Position numbers and translations under genes: made by a program. This document shows, in pieces, positions 6,252-15,141 of a DNA stretch of 64,000 bases. Each line of letters opens with the position of its first letter. Positions within the stretch are counted from its first letter, which is position 1. Location: positions 1 to 64,000 of the forward strand of contig CAYXCZ010000007.1 in NCBI GenBank assembly GCA_964463695.1, given 5' to 3'. Source of the stretch: JALNZU01 sp964463695. GTDB taxonomy: Bacteria; Bacteroidota; Bacteroidia; Bacteroidales; F082. The notes under the pieces were generated by a model that saw only the letters and a program-made list of their open reading frames with translations, searched no databases and was not told the DNA's origin.

Positions 6252-8519
6252 CTATACACCCTTGTTGGATTGATTCTCGGCCCTGCGTTTGGCTGCCACA
6301 GCCATCTGTCCCAAAGCGATGCCACCGTCGTTGGTGGGCACTTTCTCGTGGGCATACACTTCGAAGCCCTGCTCCTGAAACATATGCAAGGCATTTTCTA
6401 GCAAATAGCGGTTTTGGAAACTACCACCTGAAAGGACGATGGTGTTAATTCCTGTCTCGGCTTTTAGCTTTCTGCTTACGGTAAGCATCACAGCAAGCAT
6501 GGTATTGTGAAATTTGACTGCAATCACATCCACTGCAATCCCTGTTCGCATGTCTTTGAGGATGAGATAGAAAAGCTTCATGAACGTGATTCTTTTATCT
6601 TCGATATCGAAAAGGTATTTCGATTTACAGTCGTTCGCTATGGCAGCTTCGAGCCTCATGGGAGCTTCGGCATGAAAGCTGCTATGGGTGCAGATACCCG
6701 TGAGGGCTGCCACAGCATCAAAAAGTCGTCCTGCCCCCGAACTCAGCGGACAATTGAGTCCTTTGTCGATGGCCTGCAACAACAGATGGATCTTTTCTTT
6801 GGGAATGGTTTCCAAAAAAGCCAAATCCTGCTCGAACACATTCCGGCCCAGGTACTTATAAAGATAAGAAACTGCTGTCCGCCAGGGTTCTTCCGTCACC
6901 CTGTCGCCTCCCGGCAAGGGCACAGGATCGAAATAGTATTTCCTTTCATAAGCAGAAAGGTCGCACACAAAAAACTCTCCTCCCCAGATGGTACCATCAT
7001 CGCCTAAGCCAGTGCCGTCGAAGGCAATACCGATTACCTTTTCGTCGAGCCCATGTTCGGCCATGCATGATGCGATGTGGGCATGGTGATGCTGAATATT
7101 TGCAAGAGGGATATTCATCTTTTCGGCAAAGGCCGTTGACATATAATCAGGATGTACATCGCAGGCTGCAAGCGAAGGTGTGAAGCGAAACAAAGATGAA
7201 AAACGTGCTGTTGACTCCTGATAGAACTCAAAAGTGGGTGCATTTTTCAAATCGCCTATATGTTGACTAAGGATGGCTGCAGTGCCTTTGCCAATGGCAA
7301 AAGTGTTGACTAATTCAGCGCCGGCAGCGAAAATCCCCTCCGTTTTGATATGCAAATCAATCGAAGACGGGACATAAGCGCGTGAACGCCGTAACATCCT
7401 CTCCTTTTCGGCTACAACCATTACAACGGAATCGTCGGCACGGTTGTGAATAGCACGGTTATAACTTACAAAATGATCAGCAATTGACCCTAAATCCCTT
7501 TCAGCCAATGCATTGTCGATCACCACAGGCTCATCTGAAAAATTGCCGCTGGTAAGGACTATGGCCGGACTTTTCAGATTTTCAAACAATTGATAATGAA
7601 AAGGCATATACGGCAACACGATACCTGTGGTATTCATGCCATTGCTAACTGCCTGTGCCAGTGAATGTTTGTTTCTTAATAAAACTATCGGTCGCCGCCA
7701 CGAAGTCAATGCGGTTCGCTCTGCCTCGCTCATATAAAAATACTGCTCAGCAGCTTCTGCTGAAAGCATCATTACTGCCATGGGTTTTCCTTCCCTGTTT
7801 TTTCGCTGCCTTAAGGTGGTTACTGCAGCGTTGTTTGTGGCATCGCACAGCAGGTGAAAACCACCCAAACCTTTCAAAGCAACAATCATTCCATCATCCA
7901 GCCAGTCACTTACAAGCTTTGCTATGTCCTTTTCAGCCACAGGGTGCCCATGAATCTGATAAGTTGGTCCACAGTGGTTGCAGGCGACAGGTTGCGCATG
8001 AAAACGTCTGTCGGTCACCGCTTCATATTCCGATCGGCAGGTATCGCACATCTCGAAAACATCCATCGTGGTTTGGTGGCGGTCGTAAGGCAGCGCCCGG
8101 ATAATTGTGAAACGCGGTCCGCAATTTGTGCAGTTGATGAACGGATATGCGATGCGGTGAGGCTGCGCTTTCATGTCAAGGAGGCAATCTTCACACACAG
8201 CTATATCCGGACTTACCTCTGTCACGTCATCAGAGTGGTTATGGCTTTGAAGAATATTGAATGATTCAAAGTTCTGAAAAGCAATGCGTTCTTCCTGAAT
8301 TTCGGCAATATATGCGGCTGCAGGAAGTTCGTTTACCAAAGCTGATTTGAATTGAGCGACAGCATCGGCATTTCCTTCAGCAACGATGCTGACGCCAAGA
8401 TTGTCGTTGTTCACCCAGCCTTTTATGCCTGCCGCTAATGCAATGCGGTAAACAAAAGGCCGGAAACCAACACCTTGCACAAGACCTTTGACCCTGAGAT
8501 TCACAGCTACACTACTCAT
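6252..8519 (-). CDS. hypF: Carbamoyltransferase HypF
   Basis: 755 residues, full length for HypF, which makes the thiocarbamate on HypE that becomes the cyanide ligands of [NiFe]-hydrogenase. Domains in order: acylphosphatase-like (about 1-90; VQGVGFRPFVYRIA), two zinc-finger pairs (CEDC...CTNC and CDTC...CNHC, about 105-185), a YrdC-like nucleotide-binding domain (about 190-370; KGLGGFHLLCDA, KNREGKPMAVM), and a Kae1-like carbamoyltransferase domain (HHHAHIASCMAEHG metal-binding site; LSGGSFQNRYL). No other hyp or hydrogenase gene is in the window. It overlaps the upstream methyltransferase by 4 nt, so the two are translationally coupled. Confidence 0.97.
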   Translation of the reverse strand: MSSVAVNLRVKGLVQGVGFRPFVYRIALAAGIKGWVNNDNLGVSIVAEGNADAVAQFKSALVNELPAAAYIAEIQEERIAFQNFESFNILQSHNHSDDVTEVSPDIAVCEDCLLDMKAQPHRIAYPFINCTNCGPRFTIIRALPYDRHQTTMDVFEMCDTCRSEYEAVTDRRFHAQPVACNHCGPTYQIHGHPVAEKDIAKLVSDWLDDGMIVALKGLGGFHLLCDATNNAAVTTLRQRKNREGKPMAVMMLSAEAAEQYFYMSEAERTALTSWRRPIVLLRNKHSLAQAVSNGMNTTGIVLPYMPFHYQLFENLKSPAIVLTSGNFSDEPVVIDNALAERDLGSIADHFVSYNRAIHNRADDSVVMVVAEKERMLRRSRAYVPSSIDLHIKTEGIFAAGAELVNTFAIGKGTAAILSQHIGDLKNAPTFEFYQESTARFSSLFRFTPSLAACDVHPDYMSTAFAEKMNIPLANIQHHHAHIASCMAEHGLDEKVIGIAFDGTGLGDDGTIWGGEFFVCDLSAYERKYYFDPVPLPGGDRVTEEPWRTAVSYLYKYLGRNVFEQDLAFLETIPKEKIHLLLQAIDKGLNCPLSSGAGRLFDAVAALTGICTHSSFHAEAPMRLEAAIANDCKSKYLFDIEDKRITFMKLFYLILKDMRTGIAVDVIAVKFHNTMLAVMLTVSRKLKAETGINTIVLSGGSFQNRYLLENALHMFQEQGFEVYAHEKVPTNDGGIALGQMAVAAKRRAENQSNKGV

Positions 8520-9085
8520 ATTCGATGCATGTCTTTGATAAAAAGATAGGCGTCCCTGTGGCCGCTAACATCCGTAAATCGCTTGTATTCAACCAGTCTA
8601 AGCTGGTGAAAATAATCCACGAACTCGTTGGGATGCAGTGCTTTTTCTATGGGAAAGGCGTTGATTGTTACCTGAACCTCGTTGAAACTAGTCCAAAGGA
8701 AGGTCCCTCCAGTTTTCAGCAATTCCGGAATAATTTGTAGCAAGGCTTTCCCGGGTTTGAAATTGATGCATATAATTGTATCGAAGGGTGCTGAAGACAT
8801 CAATACCTCAGGTTCATCGAGGTCGAGCAGCAATGTTTTGATATGAAGATTTTTCGTTTGTGCGGCAGCTTCGAGATGCTGCAACCCCACCTCAGCAATG
8901 TCAACGGCAAGTGTTTCGAAGCCTTGCGAAGCCAGCAGGAAGGCGTTACGTCCGCGACCACAGGCAAGGTCGAGTGCCTTTCCGGGAGTAAGTTTTTCCA
9001 ATTGCTGCTTTAGGTAGGCATCAGGTTCATGAAAACCATATTTGGCCCCATGACGTTCGTTCCATTTTATGCTGTCGGTGATCAT
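8516..9085 (-). CDS. Class I SAM-dependent methyltransferase
   Basis: About 189 residues from the ATG at 9085 (the frame extends to 9139 but those residues come from low-complexity intergenic repeats). The SAM-binding motif I is ALDLACGRGRNAFLLA, followed by the acidic end of strand 2 (TLAVDIAEVGL) and motif IV around APFDTIICINF. The N-terminal WNERHGAKYGFHEPDAYL resembles TehB-like or tellurite-resistance-type small methyltransferases. Substrate unknown. Its stop overlaps the hypF start (ATGA), so the pair is co-transcribed; a link to hydrogenase maturation is not implied by the family. Confidence 0.85.
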   Translation of the reverse strand: MITDSIKWNERHGAKYGFHEPDAYLKQQLEKLTPGKALDLACGRGRNAFLLASQGFETLAVDIAEVGLQHLEAAAQTKNLHIKTLLLDLDEPEVLMSSAPFDTIICINFKPGKALLQIIPELLKTGGTFLWTSFNEVQVTINAFPIEKALHPNEFVDYFHQLRLVEYKRFTDVSGHRDAYLFIKDMHRI

Positions 9086-9200
9086 GCCGCGAAGATAGGG
9101 AATAAGCAAATTCGAAAATTTGAAGATTTGAGGATTCATAGATTCAAGGATTTGAATATTAAACTTTGAACATTGAACCCTTAAAGAATCAACCGCTTAA

Positions 9201-9245
9201 AAAAAGTTGATTTGTTTTTTGTTTATTTGTTGATGCTGACGCGTT
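9201..9245. repeat. Left arm of inverted repeat flanking a serine hydrolase
   Basis: The segment from AAAAAGTTGATTTGT to TTTGTTGATGCTGACGCGTT is the near-complement of 10729-10789, where AACGCGCCAGCATCAACAAATCAAC and CAACAAATCAACTTTTTT occur. The surrounding 9098-9175 is built of degenerate 7-8 base units (AAATTTG, GATTTGA, ACTTTGAAC), a common look for Bacteroidota spacers. Confidence 0.7.
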
Positions 9246-9315
9246 CATAATGAAAGCTTTATCTGTTGACTTTGGGTGTAGCTAATTTGATTGATCCTAG
9301 GCTTGCGTCCGCCCT

Positions 9316-9351
9316 CAACAAATCAACAAATCAACAGATCAACGAATCAAC
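9316..9351 (+). repeat. 8-bp tandem repeat (CAACAAAT-type)
   Basis: Four and a half units of eight bases: CAACAAAT twice, then CAACAGAT, CAACGAAT and CAAC. It ends 36 bases before the serine hydrolase start codon, where a promoter would lie, so unit number could alter promoter spacing. Confidence 0.85.
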
Positions 9352-9387
9352 TACCTAATTCATTAATTTCGCTGAAAAATATATCAA

Positions 9388-10503
9388 ATGAAGTATTTCA
9401 GAAGTTTAATTACAGGCATTTTGCTGGTTACGTTTATTTTTCAGGCTGAAGTATATGGCCAAACTATGCAACCTGATAGCACTGCTGTTCAACAACTGCT
9501 TCAGGCACAGCTTGATGAAGATATTCCCGGAATCTTGATGGGGATCGAACATTATGGCTCTCCGGGCACACAATGGTCGGCAGGTTACAATGATGTTCAG
9601 ACAAAAACCTTGCTGAATTCTGATCAAACCTTCCGTATTGCCAGTGTTACCAAGACATTTGTGGCAGTAGCCATCCTCCGGCTTTGGGAAGATGGCAAAC
9701 TCAGGCTGGATGACCCCATCACGAACTACCTTTGCGATGATCACCAAAACCTGCTCCGAAAAGGTGGTTATGATCCTGAAAGTATCACCATCAGGCATTT
9801 GCTCCAGCATAACTCAGGCATGGCCGACCATTCCCATACCGCTGCTTATGATGTTGCTATACTGAGGTCAGGCTATAAATGGACACGACAAAGGCAGATC
9901 GAAGCGCTTGTTGAATATAGTAAGCCATTGGGTAAACCTGGCGAGCGTTTCAGTTATTCCGACACAGGATATGTGCTGCTGGGCGAGATTCTTGAAAAAA
10001 TAACCGGATTATCAATGGGTGATGCGATCGCACAACTGATTGATTTCGAAAAATTTGCTTTAAAAACAACTGCAATGGAAGCTCCTGACGGTGATTTCAG
10101 TGGCAAGCGCATCCATCAGTACCATCAGGGTGAAGACACCTATCTTTTTCATCCTTCGCTAGACTATTACGGTGGTGGAGGACTGCTTTCTACAACCGCT
10201 GACCTCAGCCATTTCATGTTGGCACTTTTCAACAACGAAATTTTCAAAAGCCGCAGCACACTTGAACAGATGATTGAGCCGGTTTCATATGCCGAAACAC
10301 CCTCAATGGATTACCGCATGGGCATCTGGAAAACGCAGATTGGCGGTTTGGATGCTTACACCCATACAGGATTCTGGGGGACACAAACAGCTTACTTTCC
10401 TGATCTGAATCTTTCAATATCAGTGAACTACAGCAGCCGGTGGAAAGTGAAAGGCAATGCGCCCCTAATTGAAGAGACGGTTAAACAATATAATACCAGG
10501 TAG
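9388..10503 (+). CDS. Exported serine hydrolase, beta-lactamase class C / DD-peptidase (S12) family
   Basis: 371 residues with a signal peptide ending near VYGQ. The catalytic SxxK is in FRIASVTKTFVAVAIL (about residues 84-99), the second motif is YSDTGY (a YxN variant with Asp, about residue 190), and the third K/H-T/S-G-like element is HTGFWG near residue 330. The LRLDDPITNYL and ITIRHLLQHNSGM stretches are family hallmarks. It probably hydrolyses peptide or ester bonds in the periplasm; true beta-lactam resistance is not implied. The gene is flanked by inverted repeats and preceded by an 8-bp tandem repeat. Confidence 0.9.
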   Translation: MKYFRSLITGILLVTFIFQAEVYGQTMQPDSTAVQQLLQAQLDEDIPGILMGIEHYGSPGTQWSAGYNDVQTKTLLNSDQTFRIASVTKTFVAVAILRLWEDGKLRLDDPITNYLCDDHQNLLRKGGYDPESITIRHLLQHNSGMADHSHTAAYDVAILRSGYKWTRQRQIEALVEYSKPLGKPGERFSYSDTGYVLLGEILEKITGLSMGDAIAQLIDFEKFALKTTAMEAPDGDFSGKRIHQYHQGEDTYLFHPSLDYYGGGGLLSTTADLSHFMLALFNNEIFKSRSTLEQMIEPVSYAETPSMDYRMGIWKTQIGGLDAYTHTGFWGTQTAYFPDLNLSISVNYSSRWKVKGNAPLIEETVKQYNTR

Positions 10504-10728
10504 GATTGAGATGAGATTTTGGCTGCTTTTCAATTATATGACTGAAAATCAGTTGTACAGGATACAGCAACTAGATAGCTTGAAAACGATCCGAAGATCC
10601 ATTCAAACACTGTTTTAGGACAATCATAAATCAAAATACACAGTTGACTTCATTTATTAGGCTGATCTGCTGAGCGTTCAAAGTTTAACGTTCAAAGGGT
10701 GTAGGCATTAAACATTGAACTGGATTTT

Positions 10729-10789
10729 AACGCGCCAGCATCAACAAATCAACTGCCGAATACTTTCGGTGCAACAAATCAACTTTTTT
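10729..10789. repeat. Right arm of inverted repeat flanking a serine hydrolase
   Basis: Contains two CAACAAATCAAC copies separated by TGCCGAATACTTTCGGTG, itself with a CCGAA/TTCGG stem. It is inverted relative to 9201-9245. The gap 10504-10728 otherwise contains GTTCAAAGTTTAACGTTCAAAG-type short repeats and no gene. Confidence 0.7.
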
Positions 10790-10805
10790 GCGGAGAGGAA
10801 ATTGG

Positions 10806-12029
10806 TTATTGCTTAACCAAAATCTTTTCAGATGCTGCTTTACCTCCGGATAGCAGATTCACCATATATGGTCCGGGAGCAAGAGATGAGAGGTTGAGTT
10901 CAATCTTATTTCCAGCTGTAAAGTCCTGAACAATAATATGTTTTCCGTCGGTGGAGATGATTTGAACAGTAACTTTTTCTGTAGTTACGTAATCTATGGT
11001 TAAAGTTTCAACAACAGGATTGGGATACAGATTGAAAGTTAATGCAGGTTCTTGTATCACTCCTGTAAGGATATAATTGTTTTTTACAAATACGGTATTG
11101 TCGCAAACTATTTCAGATACATTTCCCGGAACAAAGCCCGCAACATAGGTATTGTCATACGTATTGAAAGCAATCATTTTAGCCATATTCGCAGTGTCGA
11201 TCCCGACAAGCAAAAAAGTTCCTGTATTTTGATCAAAAGAAGAAGAGCCTCCTACGAAATAAGGAAACTCAACCAATTCACCCCTGTTAATAATATCTCC
11301 GGTTGTTTTATCAACTTCAACAACATAACTGCCAATATATGTGTATGTTGTGTCAAAAGTTGCATTACGGGCATAAATTTTTTCATTTACATTGTCGAAG
11401 TTGACACTCGTGATGTTGTTGTAAGGCTCAGTGGTATTAAGAATCGTTTTCGTGAATGAGAACTGATTTTCTCTCACAGGTATTGCATACAAACATAAGG
11501 CAGGATCATTCGTAAAACCCACATAATACAAAATGCCATTATTTGCATCAAAACCGATGGCATCCACAATAATTCCATTCACGCCCGGCTCATAAATAAT
11601 ACCTAAAAGGCTGTCCTGATTGGTGTTGATATCGTATGCATAGACGCTGATATTATCGTCAGTCTCAAGTTTGAGGTTGTACATTTTTCCGGTACTCATA
11701 TCAAACTCAGAAATATTGGTATACAATGAAGCAGCTCCAAGATTCTCTTCGTTTGTAACCGTATTAAACGAATACAATCCAGTATTATCTCCGGAAATCC
11801 CGGTAATATAATAGTTGCTGTTGTAAGAGTCGAAGGCTGATGTGGCAAAATAATAGCCCTCAAGCATGGTAGTGAAAGTGGTTACCGACTGAGGGTCAAG
11901 CGCTTGCCATTTAACGATATCAAGATTACCATTAGGATAATTGTTGCCCATACCTACCAGGTTAATCTGTGCTTTTAGGCCCATGCCGAAGAGCATGATA
12001 ATAAAGGTGTAAAGTAGAGTTCTTTTCAT
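10806..12029 (-). CDS. T9SS-secreted protein, probable beta-propeller
   Basis: 407 residues: signal peptide (MKRTLLYTFIIMLFGMGLKAQ), a middle region of repeated strand motifs such as YYITGISGDNTGLYSFN, FDMSTGKMYNLK, FDANNGILYYVGF and NFDNVNEKIYARN, and a T9SS type A sorting domain in the last ~75 residues (LYPNPVVETLTIDYV, VQIISTDGKHI, LAPGPYMVNLL, ending KILVKQ). The regular D-x-x-x-G/E-x-I/L-Y spacing suggests propeller blades like those of NHL or PQQ-type proteins. Function unknown; it should be on the cell surface or secreted. Confidence 0.8.
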   Translation of the reverse strand: MKRTLLYTFIIMLFGMGLKAQINLVGMGNNYPNGNLDIVKWQALDPQSVTTFTTMLEGYYFATSAFDSYNSNYYITGISGDNTGLYSFNTVTNEENLGAASLYTNISEFDMSTGKMYNLKLETDDNISVYAYDINTNQDSLLGIIYEPGVNGIIVDAIGFDANNGILYYVGFTNDPALCLYAIPVRENQFSFTKTILNTTEPYNNITSVNFDNVNEKIYARNATFDTTYTYIGSYVVEVDKTTGDIINRGELVEFPYFVGGSSSFDQNTGTFLLVGIDTANMAKMIAFNTYDNTYVAGFVPGNVSEIVCDNTVFVKNNYILTGVIQEPALTFNLYPNPVVETLTIDYVTTEKVTVQIISTDGKHIIVQDFTAGNKIELNLSSLAPGPYMVNLLSGGKAASEKILVKQ

Positions 12030-12185
12030 GATTTCAGAGTTTTAGTTTTAGTACGTTAGCTTATAACAAAGATATAATTCTTTTTGTTCGGGAAATATAT
12101 TCAACAACCTATATAAATTAATAAAACTACATTATCGTAAATTTCAGTTGTATAAACCTACTGACATAAAATGAGAATACCTCAT

Positions 12186-12785
12186 TTATTCATAACTTAA
12201 AGCGTTCATTTCTATTATTTTAACCCCCTCTTTTTTCATTTTTTCTATGGCTTTTTCTTTACTTTTTTCTGATTTCCCAAGTATAGCCTCCTTAATCACA
12301 AACATTTCATAGCCCAGTTTCTTACCACCAATGAATGATTTGTAAACACATTGTTCAGCCAACAAACCTACAATGATAATTTCTTTAGCATTATTTTTTT
12401 TAAGAAAGTCGTTGATTTCAAATAAATTAAAGGTATTGGGATCATCCTTTGAAAAGATATTATCATTAATGATATGCAGCCTTTTATCGAATCGCATTGA
12501 AGATGTATCATGAGTAACATACACAAAAGGAGAGGAAAATGATAGATTCAATAACTTATGAATGCTTTTAATGTATAACACATTAGGTGATCTCATTTTG
12601 TTGATTACAAAATTTATGGAATCAATAAAATTTTGCACATCCATTTCTGACATCTTTCTGTTTGTATAATACTCCTGAACATCAAGAACAATCAAAAACT
12701 TTTCTTCACGAATGGTTTGTCCAAACGAAAAAGAGGAAAGCACACCTAAAAACCAAAGTATTATTAAATAGGATATTCTACTCAT
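12186..12785 (-). CDS. Exported isochorismatase-like cysteine hydrolase
   Basis: 199 residues. An N-terminal signal peptide (about residues 1-23, ending SFGQ) precedes a compact cysteine-hydrolase fold. The catalytic triad can be placed: Asp in FLIVLDVQEYY, Lys in IFSKDDPNTF, and nucleophile Cys in LLAEQCVYKS. A signal peptide is unusual for this mainly cytoplasmic family. Family members cleave isochorismate, nicotinamide or other amides; the substrate here is unknown. Flanking genes are unrelated T9SS proteins on the same strand. Confidence 0.8.
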   Translation of the reverse strand: MSRISYLIILWFLGVLSSFSFGQTIREEKFLIVLDVQEYYTNRKMSEMDVQNFIDSINFVINKMRSPNVLYIKSIHKLLNLSFSSPFVYVTHDTSSMRFDKRLHIINDNIFSKDDPNTFNLFEINDFLKKNNAKEIIIVGLLAEQCVYKSFIGGKKLGYEMFVIKEAILGKSEKSKEKAIEKMKKEGVKIIEMNALSYE

Positions 12786-12944
12786 GACCGTTTCAAAATG
12801 TTAGCTTACTGTTATTACAAATATGAAAACGCGAAACGCAACACGCAATTCAGTTGAAAAATGTTGGTCCAATTGCATACTATCACCCTGATTTTCAATA
12901 GAAAAATAATACAATATTTAAAAATTGCATTTCCATTTGACAAC

Positions 12945-12964
12945 CATGAAAATTCGTTTTCATG
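12945..12964. other. Perfect 8-bp hairpin with TTCG loop in a gene-poor gap
   Basis: CATGAAAA-TTCG-TTTTCATG is a perfect inverted repeat in the 335-base gap 12786-13120. It could be an operator or RNA hairpin; no T-run follows, so it is not a typical terminator. Nothing else is recognised in the gap. Confidence 0.45.
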
Positions 12965-13120
12965 CAGTAAAGGTATAGATTATGTATACGTTATGCATAT
13001 CATTTATAATCTATTTCTTCGTAAAAGAAGAGTCCCTTAAGTAGTGCAGGGTGACTTGCTTTTACTAAATCATAGTTTAAGGAATTAATGATGATCCTCT
13101 TTCGTATTTACCCACTTTCG

Positions 13121-13366
13121 CTAGTGCTTAATTATCTTCCTTATTTCTGATAAACTATCCTCGCGCGTGATTTTCAGGAAATAAACCCCTCTTTGCAAAT
13201 CAGTCATATCTACTCTCATTGAACCAACCAGATCATAATTGTTTATGATTTTGCCTGCTAAGTCGGACAATACCAAGGTGTATTTTTTATTCGATGTGCT
13301 TTCAATTTCAATCCAGTCTGACGCAGGGTTAGGATAAGTCTGCTCTTCATATTGTTGACTTGTCAT
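13121..13366 (-). pseudogene. Orphan T9SS sorting domain, remnant of a secreted protein gene
   Basis: 81 codons encode almost only a type A sorting domain: YPNPASDWIEIE, YTLVLSDLAGKII, LQRGVYFLKI and a basic tail. There is no signal peptide, and an in-frame stop lies two codons upstream of the ATG, so the cargo portion is gone. Without a Sec signal the product could not reach the T9SS. The closest explanation is a 5' deletion of a larger gene. Confidence 0.75.
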
Positions 13367-13517
13367 TTCCTAACTTTGTAAACCATATTTCTATAAGGTA
13401 TAAAGCATAGCCACTGTTTCATATAACGAAATCCTGTTAAACTATTATCGAAACTTAATCAAGTAGTGTTGCCTTTCTGAAATACGTAATACAATATAAA
13501 TAGCTCAGGTTTTTCAT

Positions 13518-14753
13518 CTAATCCTTCATCATCCTGGAAAAAAAATTCTTTCCTCTTGTCTCGACTATTACACAATAAATACCTTTTTTTAAGCGACTTA
13601 CGTCCATTTCATGTTTTTGTGAATGCACATTTTCACTCATTACCAGCTTGCCATGGTTATCAAACATTTTCAAAACTCCCTTATCCGTGCTTATTGGCAA
13701 GATGATTGTTAAATAGCTATTTGATGGATTCGGTGAAATCAACATTTGGTTTTCAACACTTAGCTCCTCGCCTAAACCAACACCTCCATTTACTGTTTTC
13801 AAGATAGTTCCAGATTCACCTGCAATATAACCAGTTTCACTGGTGGGGAAATGAATGGAAAACAAATCATTTGATGTGCCTGTGACCTGCCTATCCCATT
13901 GTTCGCCTGAGTTTGATGTTTGGAAAACAATTCCATCTGATCCCACTGCATATGCAATTGACGTATTAGCATAAGTGACACTGTTAAGCCAGCCTGAGTT
14001 AATCTTTAACCAGGTATGCCAATTGGAACCTCCATCCTGAGTGTAATAAACCACAGAGTATGAATACCCTTGCGCCCAGCTTCCCCCAACAACGATGCCG
14101 TTGGCCGGACCATTAAAACAAACATCATTAAGTGCTCCATAAGAACTGTTCCACAAAACTGTATCCCAGTTTTGAGCACCATCGTTTGTTTTGAAAACGC
14201 TCAAACCTTCTCCAACCAGATAAACAGTATTTGTATCAACTGTAGATAATCGCCCATTTCCAGGTGCAGCAAATAAAGACCAGTTTATGCCTGCATTGGT
14301 TGTTTTTGCTATTACTGCATTTATTCCTGAGACATAACCCGTATTATTATCGGCGAACCGAATAGATCTCAAATTGCTAGTAGTTCCTGAATTTTGCGAT
14401 TCCCAGGTAGTGCCGCCGTCAGAAGTTTTCAGGATAACCCCGTTATCTCCGGCAATATAACCTGTATCGGTATCGACAAAAAATACCGAGTTTAACGAAC
14501 TGGTCGTTCCTGCATCCAACATTGTCCAGATGGCTCCTCCATCAATCGTTTTTAGAATCGTGCCATGATCACCTGTAATAATACCATTCTGATCATCCGT
14601 AAAGAATACCGATTTCAATGTGTTTAGAGTACCGGAATTCTGCACTATCCATTGAGATTTGCTTTCAGTAGCCAATATAAAAATCAGTAGGAAAAGTGTT
14701 AAAATTTTCAAGCAATTAAAACTTGTTTTCGATGGCTCAATGTGCATGATCAT
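13518..14753 (-). CDS. T9SS-secreted Ycf48/BNR-like beta-propeller protein
   Basis: 411 residues. A signal sequence with hydrophobic core at about residues 15-32 is followed by seven or so repeats of the Ycf48/BNR type, each with a G-x-I-x-K-T-x-D/N-G-G-x-x-W motif: GTILKTIDGGAIWTM, GVILKTSDGGTTWES, AVIAKTTNAGINWSL, SVVYYTQDGGSNWHT, GTILKTVNGG. The C-terminus (about 330-411) is a type A sorting domain (ISPNPSNSYLTIIL, LKKGIYCVIVET). It is a surface or secreted propeller of unknown ligand. The orphan sorting domain downstream on the same strand differs in sequence. Confidence 0.85.
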   Translation of the reverse strand: MIMHIEPSKTSFNCLKILTLFLLIFILATESKSQWIVQNSGTLNTLKSVFFTDDQNGIITGDHGTILKTIDGGAIWTMLDAGTTSSLNSVFFVDTDTGYIAGDNGVILKTSDGGTTWESQNSGTTSNLRSIRFADNNTGYVSGINAVIAKTTNAGINWSLFAAPGNGRLSTVDTNTVYLVGEGLSVFKTNDGAQNWDTVLWNSSYGALNDVCFNGPANGIVVGGSWAQGYSYSVVYYTQDGGSNWHTWLKINSGWLNSVTYANTSIAYAVGSDGIVFQTSNSGEQWDRQVTGTSNDLFSIHFPTSETGYIAGESGTILKTVNGGVGLGEELSVENQMLISPNPSNSYLTIILPISTDKGVLKMFDNHGKLVMSENVHSQKHEMDVSRLKKGIYCVIVETRGKNFFSRMMKD

Positions 14754-15141
14754 GAATTTTTAAAGTACAATTCGGTCAATTATTCAGAACTCCTGAAAGT
14801 TGAAAAGTATGAAATACTGAAGTTCAGTAGGGAGCGGATGCCCAGCAGCCGCAATAGTTTCACACGAGGTTTTAATTTCTAACCTGGGGTTAGAATCCCT
14901 ACCAATTGCAACGTATTCATTCCTTTCAGATATTAACAAAAGTAACAATTTATACTGCTCACTAACATAATGAATGGAAAATGCTAGATATTAATTTTTT
15001 TTTACAAGGAGGATTTGTGAGATAGTGATATGAAGGGTATAATACTTATGCTTACGAAACAGGTTAGTAACTTTTAAATAACTAATCTTTTAAATGGGGA
15101 TAACATGATCAAAGTCACAAATAGAATTGATTACAGACTTA
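14754..15141. other. Gap without a recognised gene; one inverted repeat
   Basis: The only distinct structure is TTCTAACC-TGG-GGTTAGAA at 14877-14895, a perfect 8-bp stem with a three-base loop. No ORF with family features is present. The gap lies upstream of the propeller gene on the minus strand and may hold its promoter. Confidence 0.4.

Noticed and set aside
7655..8264. Long plus-strand ORFs opposite hypF
   Set aside because: They are antisense shadows of an unambiguous hypF coding frame.
9388..10503. Antibiotic-resistance beta-lactamase
   Set aside because: It belongs to the broad S12 serine hydrolase family and has YSD in place of the YxN motif; resistance cannot be inferred.
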